Source: Cornus controversa (lineage: Eukaryota; Streptophyta; Magnoliopsida; Cornales; Cornaceae). Taken from it: 64,000 bases of DNA. How positions within the stretch are numbered: the first letter of the stretch is position 1; each line of letters begins with the position of its first letter. The notes beneath the pieces were generated by a model that was given only the letters and a program-made list of their open reading frames with translations, had not been told where the DNA came from and searched no databases. The DNA lies in contig CM048848.1 in the NCBI GenBank assembly GCA_026545225.1, positions 23,290,806-23,354,805 of the forward strand. The letters run 5' to 3'. The translations under genes were made by a program, and so were the position numbers. This document shows, piece after piece, positions 11,426-20,840 of this stretch.

Positions 11426-12514
11426 CGGACAACGCTCGGAATTATATGCTTAAATTGTAGCTTATGTTTTATTGAAAATGAGGGAACAAAATATGATTAG
11501 TCTCTTGAATACCGGAGTTGAAATTTGCTTGATCTGTTAGTGCTTGATCATATGACTATGACCATGACTGGGGATGTAGAGTGACGCTTTTGTTTTCTTC
11601 TTGCTAGCATGTTATACCATCGTTTATGTGCATGTTATAGTATCTCATGAAGGATTGCACAATTTAGTTAGAACATTAACTACGAATACCTTGATTTGTG
11701 TGACTATTGGAGTTGTCCTATCCCACGAGTGTCGTCGGAGTTGACCAACACTTTGGTGTCGTTAGAGTGACTTAACACCACATGATCGTCGAAGTGGACC
11801 GATCATGCCTATGTATCGAGTTAGAATCGAAGGTGTAAATACCTTTATGCTTACATGATTGACTGTTAAGCATATAGTACGGTTTAAAAGCACTCATATT
11901 GCATTTGAGATTGCTACTTATAGGGTAGATGACGTAGTGATTGATTTATATTGGTCATGTAAATGCGTGGATACTTGTGTTCTTCATACATATTGATGTT
12001 GGATTTTTACTATTTTCAAGCATGTTGAAAAAATGATTTTGAAAATCATATGTAATTGAGTTATATGTTCATAGGTGGTAGAACTGCCATGTGCATTGTT
12101 AGTTCATGTATGCTAGGGGGGGCATGACTTTGAATATCGTGATATATTTAAGTGCATGTATATTTTTGAGAATATGTAAGGATCGACCTGCTGTTGCGAT
12201 GATAGTATGGTTCTACTTACCTTGTTGGGCCTTTGAGCTCACCCCCTCCCAGGTTTTGCAGGTGTTGCTAGTTTTGGAGTCAGTTGGGGAAACTGATAGC
12301 ACCAGTTGCAGAGGTAGTAGTTAGATCCCTTAGAATCTAATTTATGTTCAGAATTTAGATAGACGCATTACAATTGGATTAAATGTATGAAGTAATTATG
12401 TTGAGCCAATCCCTTCAGATGTATTGCATTCATGTGATGTATATATGTGTAATACGGACATTCAAGAACTGAGACATGTATATTTTTGATTCTATTATGC
12501 ATGTTATAGAAATG

Positions 12515-12593
12515 CTGGGGGGACACGTGCCCAGAAGTGTCCATTTTTATTATTAGATATAAATACTGGGGGGACACGTGCCCAGAAGTGTCC
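12515..12593. repeat. Two-copy direct repeat with a CACGTG core in E4
   Basis: CTGGGGGGACACGTGCCCAG followed by AAGTGTCCAT occurs twice (from about 12516 and 12564), separated by an AT-rich spacer. The repeat includes the palindrome CACGTG (a plant G-box/E-box core). Probably part of the LTR U3 region. Confidence 0.75.
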
Positions 12594-12940
12594 ATATGAA
12601 TTGTAAAGCAGGTGTAATATGCCAGGAGCCGATTATTTAGAATGGGTCATGCCCGATTTTCGTAAAAATAATAGGAAATTGAGATTGTATGATCAGGTGG
12701 TGGTTATAGCGTGAGGGTGATCTCACGAGGTTCACACCTCGGTTTTCGGGCCTCGGGAATCGGGGTGTGACAGGTTCAGCTTCTCCTCTTCCTCTCCCGA
12801 AGGTCTCTCTTGAAGTATTCTGATCTGTGTTGAGAGATATATGAGATATGAGAGATATGGCTCTTTTTGTGTGCTTTTTGGCTTCCTTTTCAACCTTGGG
12901 CCCCACCATATATATATATATCACTATATATATCTATTGT

Positions 12941-14372
12941 TGATCGGCATCGAATGTTGCGCATTCTAGTCTCTTAACTTATGTATTTTATTCTCTTAGT
13001 GATAGATTATTTTGTGATTTTACTTTGTTTTAGTGTTTTCTGTATTTTCAGGGCCTTAATGATTATTTCAGTTAAAACCGTGATTTTGGGCTTTTAAAGA
13101 TGACATGCAAGATGGTTGGATGAAGCCTACATCAAAGGGATCCATTGAACTCCATATTTTAACTCAACTCAGCCCAAGAAAGAGGTCCAAGAGAATTACA
13201 GTTACTTAAGAAGGTTTCGGGCCTGAAGCCCAAATCTGCGCATAATAAAGTCTTAATCCCGTTTTGGAAAACGGACCAGAAGTCTTATTTTCGAGCCTCA
13301 AATCAACATAATTTTCGCGTAGGGTTGAACGAAATTTGATTCTGCACACTTTTGTATTTCACGGAAATTCCATAAATCGGACTTCTAGTGGGTCAAAAGT
13401 TGGGCCGAAGTCAGCAGGAAAAACCCACCTAATTAGTGCTGCGGGAAAACCTAATTAATTCCTAATTGGATTAGGACTTTGATGTATTCTCTTGGCTATT
13501 TAAAGTGACCAATTAGGGCTGTATGGAGGAGGCTTGGCAGCAGCTTTGAAGAGCTTTTGGAATAGAGAATCATTGGAGAACAAGGCGTATCATGAGCGGC
13601 TAGTTCAGCCACCAGGGTTTTGATGGAGCCCTAACTAAACATCACTGGTTTGATTGTTCTAATTATTGGGGATTTTTGTATTCATTCATAGATTGTGTAA
13701 TTTAGAGGATTCTTATAGAATTGAGTAATAAAAGTCTTATAAATTCAGTTTCAATGATTTCTTATCTTGTCTTAGATATTTGATTATTGTTATTGAACTC
13801 GTCCCTCTTATTTTCTGTGATCATGTGAGTGATTATTACACAATGGTTTTCACTGAATATATCATTAAAAGCTTTGATGGATTATGCCTAGAGAAGATGA
13901 ACCATACTGCACCCTAGATTAGAGTAGTTAGGCAGATGGCCCATGCCAATCGAAGATTGTCCATGACTTAGCCTTAATCATATGTTATCTTCTTGACGGA
14001 TGAAGGTGAGCTTGTAGCCACCGACACCACTTATGCATGATATGATGCCCCATAGTTAGTTCAATTGACCATTGATTGTGAAGTTAGTGGTGAAATCAAT
14101 TACCCTAGACTTATCTTATATTCTCTACACTCTTTAGTTTTTCTTGCTTTTGTTCAATTGCTTCATTAGTTAATTTAGAATTAAAAATTAGAATTTATTT
14201 CTTTTAAATTTAATTAGAATTAATCCTAACAATTCAACTCAGTCAGACCATAGTCCTTGAGGTTCGACACCCCTTCCTTTTGATAGCCCTATTCTGCAAG
14301 GAATTCGTTCTATTGCGAAGTGTGGTAATTTTTAATTGATATACTTTTTGAGTCACACTCACACACGAATCA
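12941..14372 (+). repeat. E5 5' LTR
   Basis: Starts TGATCGGCATCG and ends ACACGAATCA. Contains a TATA-like box TATTTAAA at 13497-13504 and a polyadenylation-type AATAAA at 13727-13732, giving plausible U3, R and U5 divisions. Nearly identical to 18995-20426. Confidence 0.93.
13497..13504 (+). promoter_or_regulatory. TATA-like box of the E5 LTR promoter
   Basis: TATTTAAA lies about 560 bases into the LTR, with an AATAAA signal 225 bases downstream (13727-13732). This order is expected for a retrotransposon LTR. The same box is at 19551-19558 in the 3' LTR. Start-site position is inferred. Confidence 0.55.
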
Positions 14373-14377
14373 ATTTT

Positions 14378-14395
14378 TGGCGCCGTTGCCGGGGA
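14378..14395 (+). other. E5 primer-binding site
   Basis: TGGCGCCGTTGCCGGGGA, six bases after the LTR end, identical to those of E2 and E3. The following 280 bases (14396-14670) are an AT-rich leader with long T runs and no gene. Confidence 0.92.
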
Positions 14396-14670
14396 CTGTC
14401 TATTTGATTGTTTGGATTTTTAGAATTAATTCTAATTGGATTTTTAGTTTAGGAAATTTTTTTATTATTATTTTTCTTTTATTTTTATTTATTTATTTTA
14501 TTTTTTACTTTTTTTTTTTTGTTTTCCTTTCAATTACTAAGTAGTTTTATTTTATTTTTTAGTTTAGAAATTTTATTCTTTCTACTAATCTAATTTATTT
14601 TTATTTTATTTTTCTTTTCCGGTACTTCAATCACCATACCATTGAGCAAGAGGAAGAGAATATTTATATC

Positions 14671-16509
14671 ATGGATGGTGTGCGTGGGAATAATGAGGAC
14701 AACAATATTGTGCCTAATGCTATGGTGGAAAAAGCGAGATTGATCAGAGACTACTATGTCCCAGAGACTTATAATTCACCAGCTGATTTTCAATTGCCTA
14801 ATGTTACTGCACAGAACTATGAGATCAAGCCCAGTATCATTCAGATGTTGCCATCCTACTTTGGGCTAACTCATGAGGATCCATACAAGCACTTGGATGA
14901 ATTTATAGAAGTTTGCTCATTAACGAAAATTCACAACTTCTCTGAAGATGCTTTTCGGATGCGACTCTTTCCATTCTCTCTAAAGGAAAAGGCCAAGTAT
15001 TGGTTCAGATCTCTACCGGCGAGCTCTATCACTACATGGACTCAAATGCAAAGTGAGTTCTTGAAGAAATATTTTTCGATAGGGAGGACCAATCAATTCA
15101 GACGTGCTATCACTGGTTTCTCTCAATTTGAGGGGGAACAATTTTTTGAGACATGGGAGAGATTCAAGGACCTTCTTAGGAAGTATCCTCATCATCAAGT
15201 TCCAATGTGGCAGTTAGTGCAGTGTTTCTATGAAGGGCTAACTGAAGGTAACAGACAGATGGTAGATGCATCATGTGGGGGCACTTTTATGTTACAAAGT
15301 GAAGAGGAAGCTTGGACTTTGTTCGAGAACCTCAGTGAGAATTCTTTACAACATGTGTCTTCATCTCATTCGAGTAGACCATCCAATACAAAGAAGACTG
15401 ATGATATTTTTGAGATTGGTTCTACAGATGCTATGTCTACCATTGTGGATGCTGTGTCACAGAGAGTGGTGCAACTCATGGCGGTTGGTCAAGTGCCAAA
15501 TCCATCTTCTTATCCTTCTATTTTTGAGCCATGTGATTTTTGCTCGAGTCCTATGCACCATGTGAATAATTGTCCTTCACTTGGGCAATTTTTTGATCTT
15601 CCACAAGAGCAAGGGGCAGCAATTCAGCCCACTTTTCAACCTCAGAACTATGTGCCTTCACAATTATATCAAGAACAAGTTCCTATGGCACAGAGGTATT
15701 CAGCCATTGAGGAAAAGATGACAATTGTCCTAGAAAGACTTGAGAAGCTTGACTCTATTGTTGAGATGGTGGAAGCTACTGCAGCAACAGTTCAATCCAT
15801 TACCCCATTGATACATTCTCACTCTCAATCGATTGCCAAACTGGAATCACAGTTTGGACAACTTGTCAATGCTATGAGTAGAAGAGAAGAGGGGAAACTA
15901 CCAAGCCAACCAGTTGCCAACCCAAGAGGGGTTCATGTCCTCGACAATATTTCTTCTTCAAGCAACCCACACCATGAACAATTTGAAGCCATCACCACTC
16001 TTAGAAGTGGAGAAATAAGTGACAACAAGGTAGGGGAGAAGAAGCGTGATGAAGAAGAGGTGACAAAGAGTCCAAATGTTGAAATTTCTCATGAACCTAA
16101 GGTGAACTTGAATACTTTTAATGTCATTCAACATCCTCTAGATGAGAGTGATTGTTTCTTCATGGATGGCTTTGATGATTATGTTGAAGAAGTTGATCCA
16201 GTTGCTCTATCACATGATGTTGAGAAGCCCATTGAGGGGGTGAATGATTTACTTGATGTAGTGGCCATGAAAAATACTCCACCTTGGAGGATTCTAATTG
16301 AGCCATTGCCTATTCTTTCTAGCACTCCTCCGATGCCATCATTAGAGTCTCCTCCATGGATAAAATTGAAACATCTTCCGTCAATGGAGAGAGATGTGTT
16401 TTTCAAAGCCAATGACACCATTCCAATTTCTTTGGGTTTGGTACAAGGAGGTGAGGATCATATAGGAGGGACGAAATTAAATCTCCTCAAGAGATGTGGC
16501 ATTGGGTGA
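14671..16509 (+). CDS. E5 Gag protein, intact 612 codons, protease missing
   Basis: Structural Gag of a non-autonomous Athila-like element; it would assemble virus-like particles and package element RNA in the cytoplasm. The Gag domain spans about residues 100-200 (PFSLKEKAKYWF, EFLKKYFSIGRT, WERFKDLLRKYPHHQVP), a CCHC knuckle lies at residues 288-301 (CDFCSSPMHHVNNC), and a coiled-coil-like segment near 355-420 ends in RREEGKLPSQPVANPRGVH, shared with E2/E3. Where E2/E3 then enter the DLGAS protease, E5 goes from its KVGEKKRDEEE stretch to KVNLNTFNVIQHPLDESDCF, which resembles the sequence just after the protease, so the protease appears removed in frame. The tail (residues about 535-600) resembles the post-protease linker of E2/E3. 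No internal stop is present. Confidence 0.92.
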   Translation: MDGVRGNNEDNNIVPNAMVEKARLIRDYYVPETYNSPADFQLPNVTAQNYEIKPSIIQMLPSYFGLTHEDPYKHLDEFIEVCSLTKIHNFSEDAFRMRLFPFSLKEKAKYWFRSLPASSITTWTQMQSEFLKKYFSIGRTNQFRRAITGFSQFEGEQFFETWERFKDLLRKYPHHQVPMWQLVQCFYEGLTEGNRQMVDASCGGTFMLQSEEEAWTLFENLSENSLQHVSSSHSSRPSNTKKTDDIFEIGSTDAMSTIVDAVSQRVVQLMAVGQVPNPSSYPSIFEPCDFCSSPMHHVNNCPSLGQFFDLPQEQGAAIQPTFQPQNYVPSQLYQEQVPMAQRYSAIEEKMTIVLERLEKLDSIVEMVEATAATVQSITPLIHSHSQSIAKLESQFGQLVNAMSRREEGKLPSQPVANPRGVHVLDNISSSSNPHHEQFEAITTLRSGEISDNKVGEKKRDEEEVTKSPNVEISHEPKVNLNTFNVIQHPLDESDCFFMDGFDDYVEEVDPVALSHDVEKPIEGVNDLLDVVAMKNTPPWRILIEPLPILSSTPPMPSLESPPWIKLKHLPSMERDVFFKANDTIPISLGLVQGGEDHIGGTKLNLLKRCGIG

Positions 16510-16779
16510 ACTTTCAATTGAAGTCGATGACCGTCACCTACGGACGTTAAATTGTAGGATTTGTATGTATTTCTATCCTTTAATTTCTTTAGTTTTCTTT
16601 TATTTTTATTTTTATTTTATTTTGTTTTATTTTATTATTTTTAGTTTATGTTTTTCTTTATTTTTCTTCCATTATTAGGTGTGTTTTAATGTGTTTTCTT
16701 TGAGTTTTTGATGTATAAGTTACTTCCGGGGGATGTCAAGAGGTGTACCGAGGTATTTGGACTCAAAATAGGTGAAAAA

Positions 16780-16985
16780 GAGAGGTCTCGGTCGACCTTG
16801 GGCGATGGACCCTCCAAAAATACCCTTCCCGGTCGACCCTTGGCGATAGAGACTCAACAGGCTCCAGCAGGGGGGATCGATCGCCCCTTTGAAGGGGGAT
16901 CGATCGCCCCCATTATTTGGCGAAGAGAGAAGACCACCAGCTGGGCGATCGATCGCCCAGCCCTAGGGGGATCGATCGCCCATGC
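16780..16985 (+). repeat. GATCGATCGCCC palindrome array in E5
   Basis: Two GGTCGACC-containing units (with nearby GGCGATGG and GGCGATAG) are followed by four copies of GGGGATCGATCGCCCC or GGGCGATCGATCGCCC between about 16876 and 16983. The longest unit is a perfect 16-base palindrome. The array is sharply GC-rich within an AT-rich element and lies between gag and the presumed leader, the same relative place as the TCGATCAATCGA arrays of E2/E3. Confidence 0.9.
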
Positions 16986-18216
16986 CCCCACATGCCCAAC
17001 TGCTTGGATTTTTGCTCCTTTTGCTCCCTCTTCAATACTTAATTGCTCCCACTTGAAAATACATCACTTTGGTGACTCTTTGTGCCTCTCCAACATCAAA
17101 ATACACTCTCAAAATATTTTATAACACTACTTGATCATCATCATTCATCACCATCATCATCCATTCCAATCTATTTTTCTCCATCCTCATTAAATGATCA
17201 ATTTTCTCAAGTTTCTTCTTCACAAGGAAGTAGACTTTGTTTGAAAAATTGGTTGGATTTCTTTGGAAGGTTTTGTGCTACAAGTTTGGGGGAGGACATT
17301 GCACATTAACTGAGGGCTAGTTGGTTGATTTTGGTGCTCCATTCCGGCCATGACTTAGATGCTTCGGCACCACCTTCTCCTTGATTTTTTCGGAGGTAAC
17401 TATTTTTTTTGTATTTTTATTTTTTTCTTTTCTTCTTTATTTTATTTTTCATATTGTTTTTTTCTTTCTTTCTTTCTTCAGTTTAAAAAAAAAAAAAAAA
17501 ACAAATTTATTTCATATTTACTTTCACCCATACTATTCACTTGATCTTTGGGGTATAGTGGTTTGTTTTCACAGGTTGTAACATCCAAGTTTGGGGGTGT
17601 GCTTGCCTTGCCTTCATACTATTGGTTTACTATATTTTCTCGCCATTACTCCATGATCATGGTAACATCGTTCTTACTCTTCTCTATGCTTTAATTGGGT
17701 GTACATTGAGGACAATGTACAGTTTAAGTTTGGGGGTGAGGCGATGCCTATTTTTGAGCTTTATTGCATATGGGGAAAATTTGTGAAATTCTTTGTGTAT
17801 TAGGATTTTATTTTATTTTCTTTTTCTTAGTTTATTTTTTATTTTCTTTTGTTTTGTTTTTAGATTGAATGTTTTGACATTATTCAAGGGATTAATACCT
17901 TATGTAGGTGCTTAACTTGCAATTTTTGAGTAGGTTTTAAATTTTTGGAAACTATGGTTTGAATTAAGTGGTTTTAATCATGGGTTGCAATAACATGTTT
18001 GGAGTGATTGATTTTAGTTCTCTTACATGCACAAACACACTAGCATAATCTTGTGGGGTATAAACTTTGGTTTTGAGTTATTGAGTTACATATGCTTGAT
18101 ATTAATTAGTATCTCTTGAGAATGAGTACCGATGATGTGTTTTACTTGACTTCAATGAAAAAGAAAAAAGAAAAAAAAAGTGATGAATAAGCAAATCAAT
18201 TTGATCTTTTTCATGA

Positions 18217-18445
18217 GTAACCGGGCCTCTATGCCTCAGGAAGCACGGAGTGTTCGCGTCAAAAGTGAAAGGGTGAGAAAAGATGAGCATTGGTTGTCTT
18301 GATTTGTAGCCTGACTGATTCGAGTAATTAGGTCTTCGGGGTATCTTAAAGCCTAGTGCCCTAAAGCCATCTGGTTTGGGAGCCACTGACTGAAAGCTTG
18401 CTACATGGATCTTTCAGAAAGCTTAATAGATCAAGACATTGCACA
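18217..18445 (+). other. Conserved 3' module of the Athila-like elements (E5 version)
   Basis: Shares ordered blocks with 3208-3432, 34000-34224 and (reversed) 21267-21491 although the elements are otherwise diverged: TCTATGCCTCA, TTCGCGT-AAAAGTG, GTGCCCTAAA and GGTTTGGGAG, GCTACATGG and CATTGCAC. It includes the potential hairpin CCCTAAAGCCA/TGGTTTGGG. The antisense frame is open. Function unknown. Confidence 0.6.
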
Positions 18446-18981
18446 ACCAATAAAGCAATGAAAAAAAAAAAGAATTGAGAAAAGAAAAAAAAGTCATGTA
18501 TTCATGTTTGGAAGTATGATTTCAATAAGGGGAGCTAGTGAGTTGAAGGGGTATGTGCCTTAATATATTCAGAGCTGAGTTATGCTACATGAGAGGACTG
18601 CTAGTTCACTTTACACAAGGGAACTAGGGTTGATTATTTTGAGATATGTTGATGTGAATTATGCATGAGGACCATTGATTTGAATTATAGAATTTGAAAG
18701 TTTGAAATTATTCTTGAATGTAAGTTTGTAACTATATATTGTAATCTTCTTCTTGAACTAATGTTGAAACAGAATTTTGAATGTTTGTGGGTAACATTTC
18801 TGGAAACCCTCACGAGACTATACTCGTCCACTAGGGGGAACCTAGGGGTTTAAAGGCTTGTTGCATATGCTAAATGCAATCGTTTCTCCCACGAAAGTGG
18901 AGTTGGGTAGTTTAGTTAGTATTTAGTAGTTTCTTTGTTTTAGTTTTATTTTATTCTATTGCTAAGGGACTAGCAATATGT

Positions 18982-18994
18982 AAGTTTGGGGGTG
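18982..18994 (+). other. E5 polypurine tract
   Basis: AAGTTTGGGGGTG immediately precedes the 3' LTR start TGATCGG. It is the plus-strand priming site and fixes the LTR boundary. It is preceded by CTAAGGGACTAGCAATATGT, which also precedes the tract in E2 and E3. Confidence 0.88.
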
Positions 18995-20426
18995 TGATCG
19001 GCATCGAATGTTGCGCATTCTAGTCTCTTAACTTATGTATTTTATTCTCTTAGTGATAGATTATTTTGTGATTTTACTTTGTTTTAGTGTTTTCTGTATT
19101 TTCAGGGCCTTAATGATTATTTCAGTTAAAACCGTGATTTTGGGCTTTTAAAGATGACATGCAAGATGGTTGGATGAAGCCTACATCAAAGGGATCCATT
19201 GAACTCCATATTTTAACTCAACTCAGCCCAAGAAAGAGGTCCAAGAGAATTACAGTTACTTAAGAAGGTTTCGGGCCTGAAGCCCAAATCTGCGCATAAT
19301 AAAGTCTTAATCCCGTTTTGGAAAACGGACCAGAAGTCTTATTTTCGAGCCTCAAATCAACATAATTTTCGCGCAGGGTTGAACGAAATTTGATTCTGCA
19401 CACTTTTGTATTTCACGGAAATGCCATAAATCGGACTTCTAGTGGGTCAAAAGTTGGGCCGAAGTCAGCAGGAAAAACCCACCTGATTAGTGCTGCGGGA
19501 AAACCTAATTAATTCCTAATTGGATTAGGACTTTGATGTATTCTCTTGGCTATTTAAAGTGACCAATTAGGGCTGTATGGAGGAGGCTTGGCAGCAGCTT
19601 TGAAGAGCTTTTGGAATAGAGAATCATTGGAGAACAAGGCGTATCATAAGCGGCTAGTTCAGCCACCAGGGTTTTGATGGAGCCCTAACTAAACATCACT
19701 GGTTTGATTGTTCTAATTATTGGGGATTTTTGTATTCATTCATAGATTGTGTAATTTAGAGGATTCTTATAGAATTGAGTAATAAAAGTCTTATAAATTC
19801 AGTTTCAATGATTTCTTATCTTATCTTAGATATTTGATTATTGTTATTGAACTCGTCCCTCTTATTTTCTGTGATCATGAGAGTGATTATTACACAATGG
19901 TTTTCACTGAATATATCATTAAAAGCTTTGATGGATTATGCCTAGAGAAGATGAACCATACTGCACCCTAGATTAGAGTAGTTAGGCAGATGGCCCATAC
20001 CAATCGAAGATAGTCCATGACTTAGCCTTAATCATATGTTATCTTCTTGACGGATGAAGGTGAGCTTGTAGCCACCGACACCACTTATGCATGATATGAT
20101 GCCCCATAGTTAGTTCAATTGACCATTGATTGTGAAGTTAGTGGTGAAATCAATTACCCTAGACTTATCTTATATTCTCTACACTCTTTAGTTTTTCTTG
20201 CTTTTGTTCAATTGCTTCATTAGTTAATTTAGAATTAAAAATCAGAATTTATTTCTTTTAAATTTAATTAGAATTAATCCTAACAATTCAACTTAGTCAG
20301 ACCATAGTCCTTGAGGTTCGACACCCCTTCCTTTTGATAGCCCTATTCTGCAAGGAATTCGTTCTATTGCGAAGTGTGGTAATTTTTAATTGATATACTT
20401 TTTGAGTCACACTCACACACGAATCA
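18995..20426 (+). repeat. E5 3' LTR
   Basis: 1432 bp, the same length as the 5' LTR, with about ten substitutions and no indel noticed. The TATA-like box is at 19551-19558. Ends AATCA before ATTGC of the E3 LTR. Confidence 0.93.
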
Positions 20427-20840
20427 ATTGCATTAATAAGGCCCCCAAAAGTCTTGTTCAAGTCAGACAATCCCCCTAAGTCGGGCAAAAAGGGGGATTT
20501 TGTTGTAAGTGGGAGAGCAGGTGAGCAAGTGGCCAAGTGGGCTCTGCAGCATCTCGATTGAATCACGATTGATCGAGATTTCGATCAATCGAAATGAGAT
20601 CACGATCAATCGAGATTTCGATTAATCGAGATCAACATCTCGATTGATCGAGATGCCTTGGGCTGCATTTTCTGATTTCTTCTCTTGACTGCAGAAAGCT
20701 TCCAACTTAGCTCCATTTACTCCAATACCTGCAGAACATCAAAAACACAAAAATACCGTAAACATATCTCGGTAAACGCGGAAACGGAACTAACGTATGT
20801 AAGAAAGAGGGTTCAAATGCATAGAATTGAACACTTATCA

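Larger units (their letters stand above)
8400..12772 (-). mobile_element. E4: 4.4-kb solo LTR of a Gypsy element
   Basis: Starts TGTAAGGACCGG and ends GGTGTGACA, with a perfect 5-bp target duplication GGTTC at 8395-8399 and 12773-12777. There is no second copy of either end inside, no primer-binding site, no polypurine tract and no retroviral motif, so this is one LTR left by LTR-LTR recombination rather than a full element. Read on the minus strand it begins TGTCACACCCCGATTCC, the usual start of Tekay/Del-type LTRs, hence the strand call. It is AT-microsatellite-rich at both ends, with a purine tract and a GC-rich core near 9050-9680 whose open frames are chance products of biased composition. 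Confidence 0.82.
16510..18981 (+). other. E5 internal non-coding region (pol absent)
   Basis: About 2.5 kb without a credible gene. In order it holds a T-rich spacer, the GATCGATC palindrome array (16780-16985), a pyrimidine-rich leader-like stretch (about 17030-17390), possible splice signals (GAG|GTAACT near 17394 and TTTTCACAG near 17574), long T and A runs, two AAGTTTGGGGGTG motifs (17587-17599, 17726-17738) and the conserved module (about 18217-18445). This matches the E2/E3 layout with the second ORF missing. Confidence 0.7.
12941..20426 (+). mobile_element. E5: young non-autonomous gag-only LTR retrotransposon
   Basis: 7486 bp with two LTRs of exactly 1432 bp (12941-14372 and 18995-20426) that differ at about ten positions by eye (roughly 0.7 percent), which indicates recent insertion. 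Primer-binding site and polypurine tract are intact, and a single intact Gag ORF of 612 codons is present. No protease, RT, RNase H or integrase is found in the 4.6-kb internal region. The flanks are ATTGT/ATTGC (12936-12940, 20427-20431), a 5-bp target duplication with one mismatch. It fits the class described as terminal-repeat retrotransposons with a GAG domain (TR-GAG). It is related to but clearly distinct from E2/E3. Confidence 0.92.
7553..20840 (-). repeat. E3 3' LTR, split by E4 and E5
   Basis: LTR segments are 7553-8399, 12778-12940 and 20432-20840, colinear with the uninterrupted LTR at 28207-29637. The first junction restores the context TCTGGTTCAGCTTC, the second TATCTATTGCATTAAT, matching the intact LTR. 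Contains no gene of its own. The array 20550-20652 is its TCGATCAATCGA-type motif cluster. Confidence 0.9.

Noticed and set aside
8400-12772. E4 as a complete small LTR element or LARD
   Set aside because: No terminal direct repeat, primer-binding site or polypurine tract was found inside, so one LTR is the simpler reading.
12941-20426. E5 as a full autonomous element with pol hidden in other frames
   Set aside because: The 2.5 kb after gag is T/A-rich with no RT, RNase H or integrase motif in any frame; only Gag is coding.
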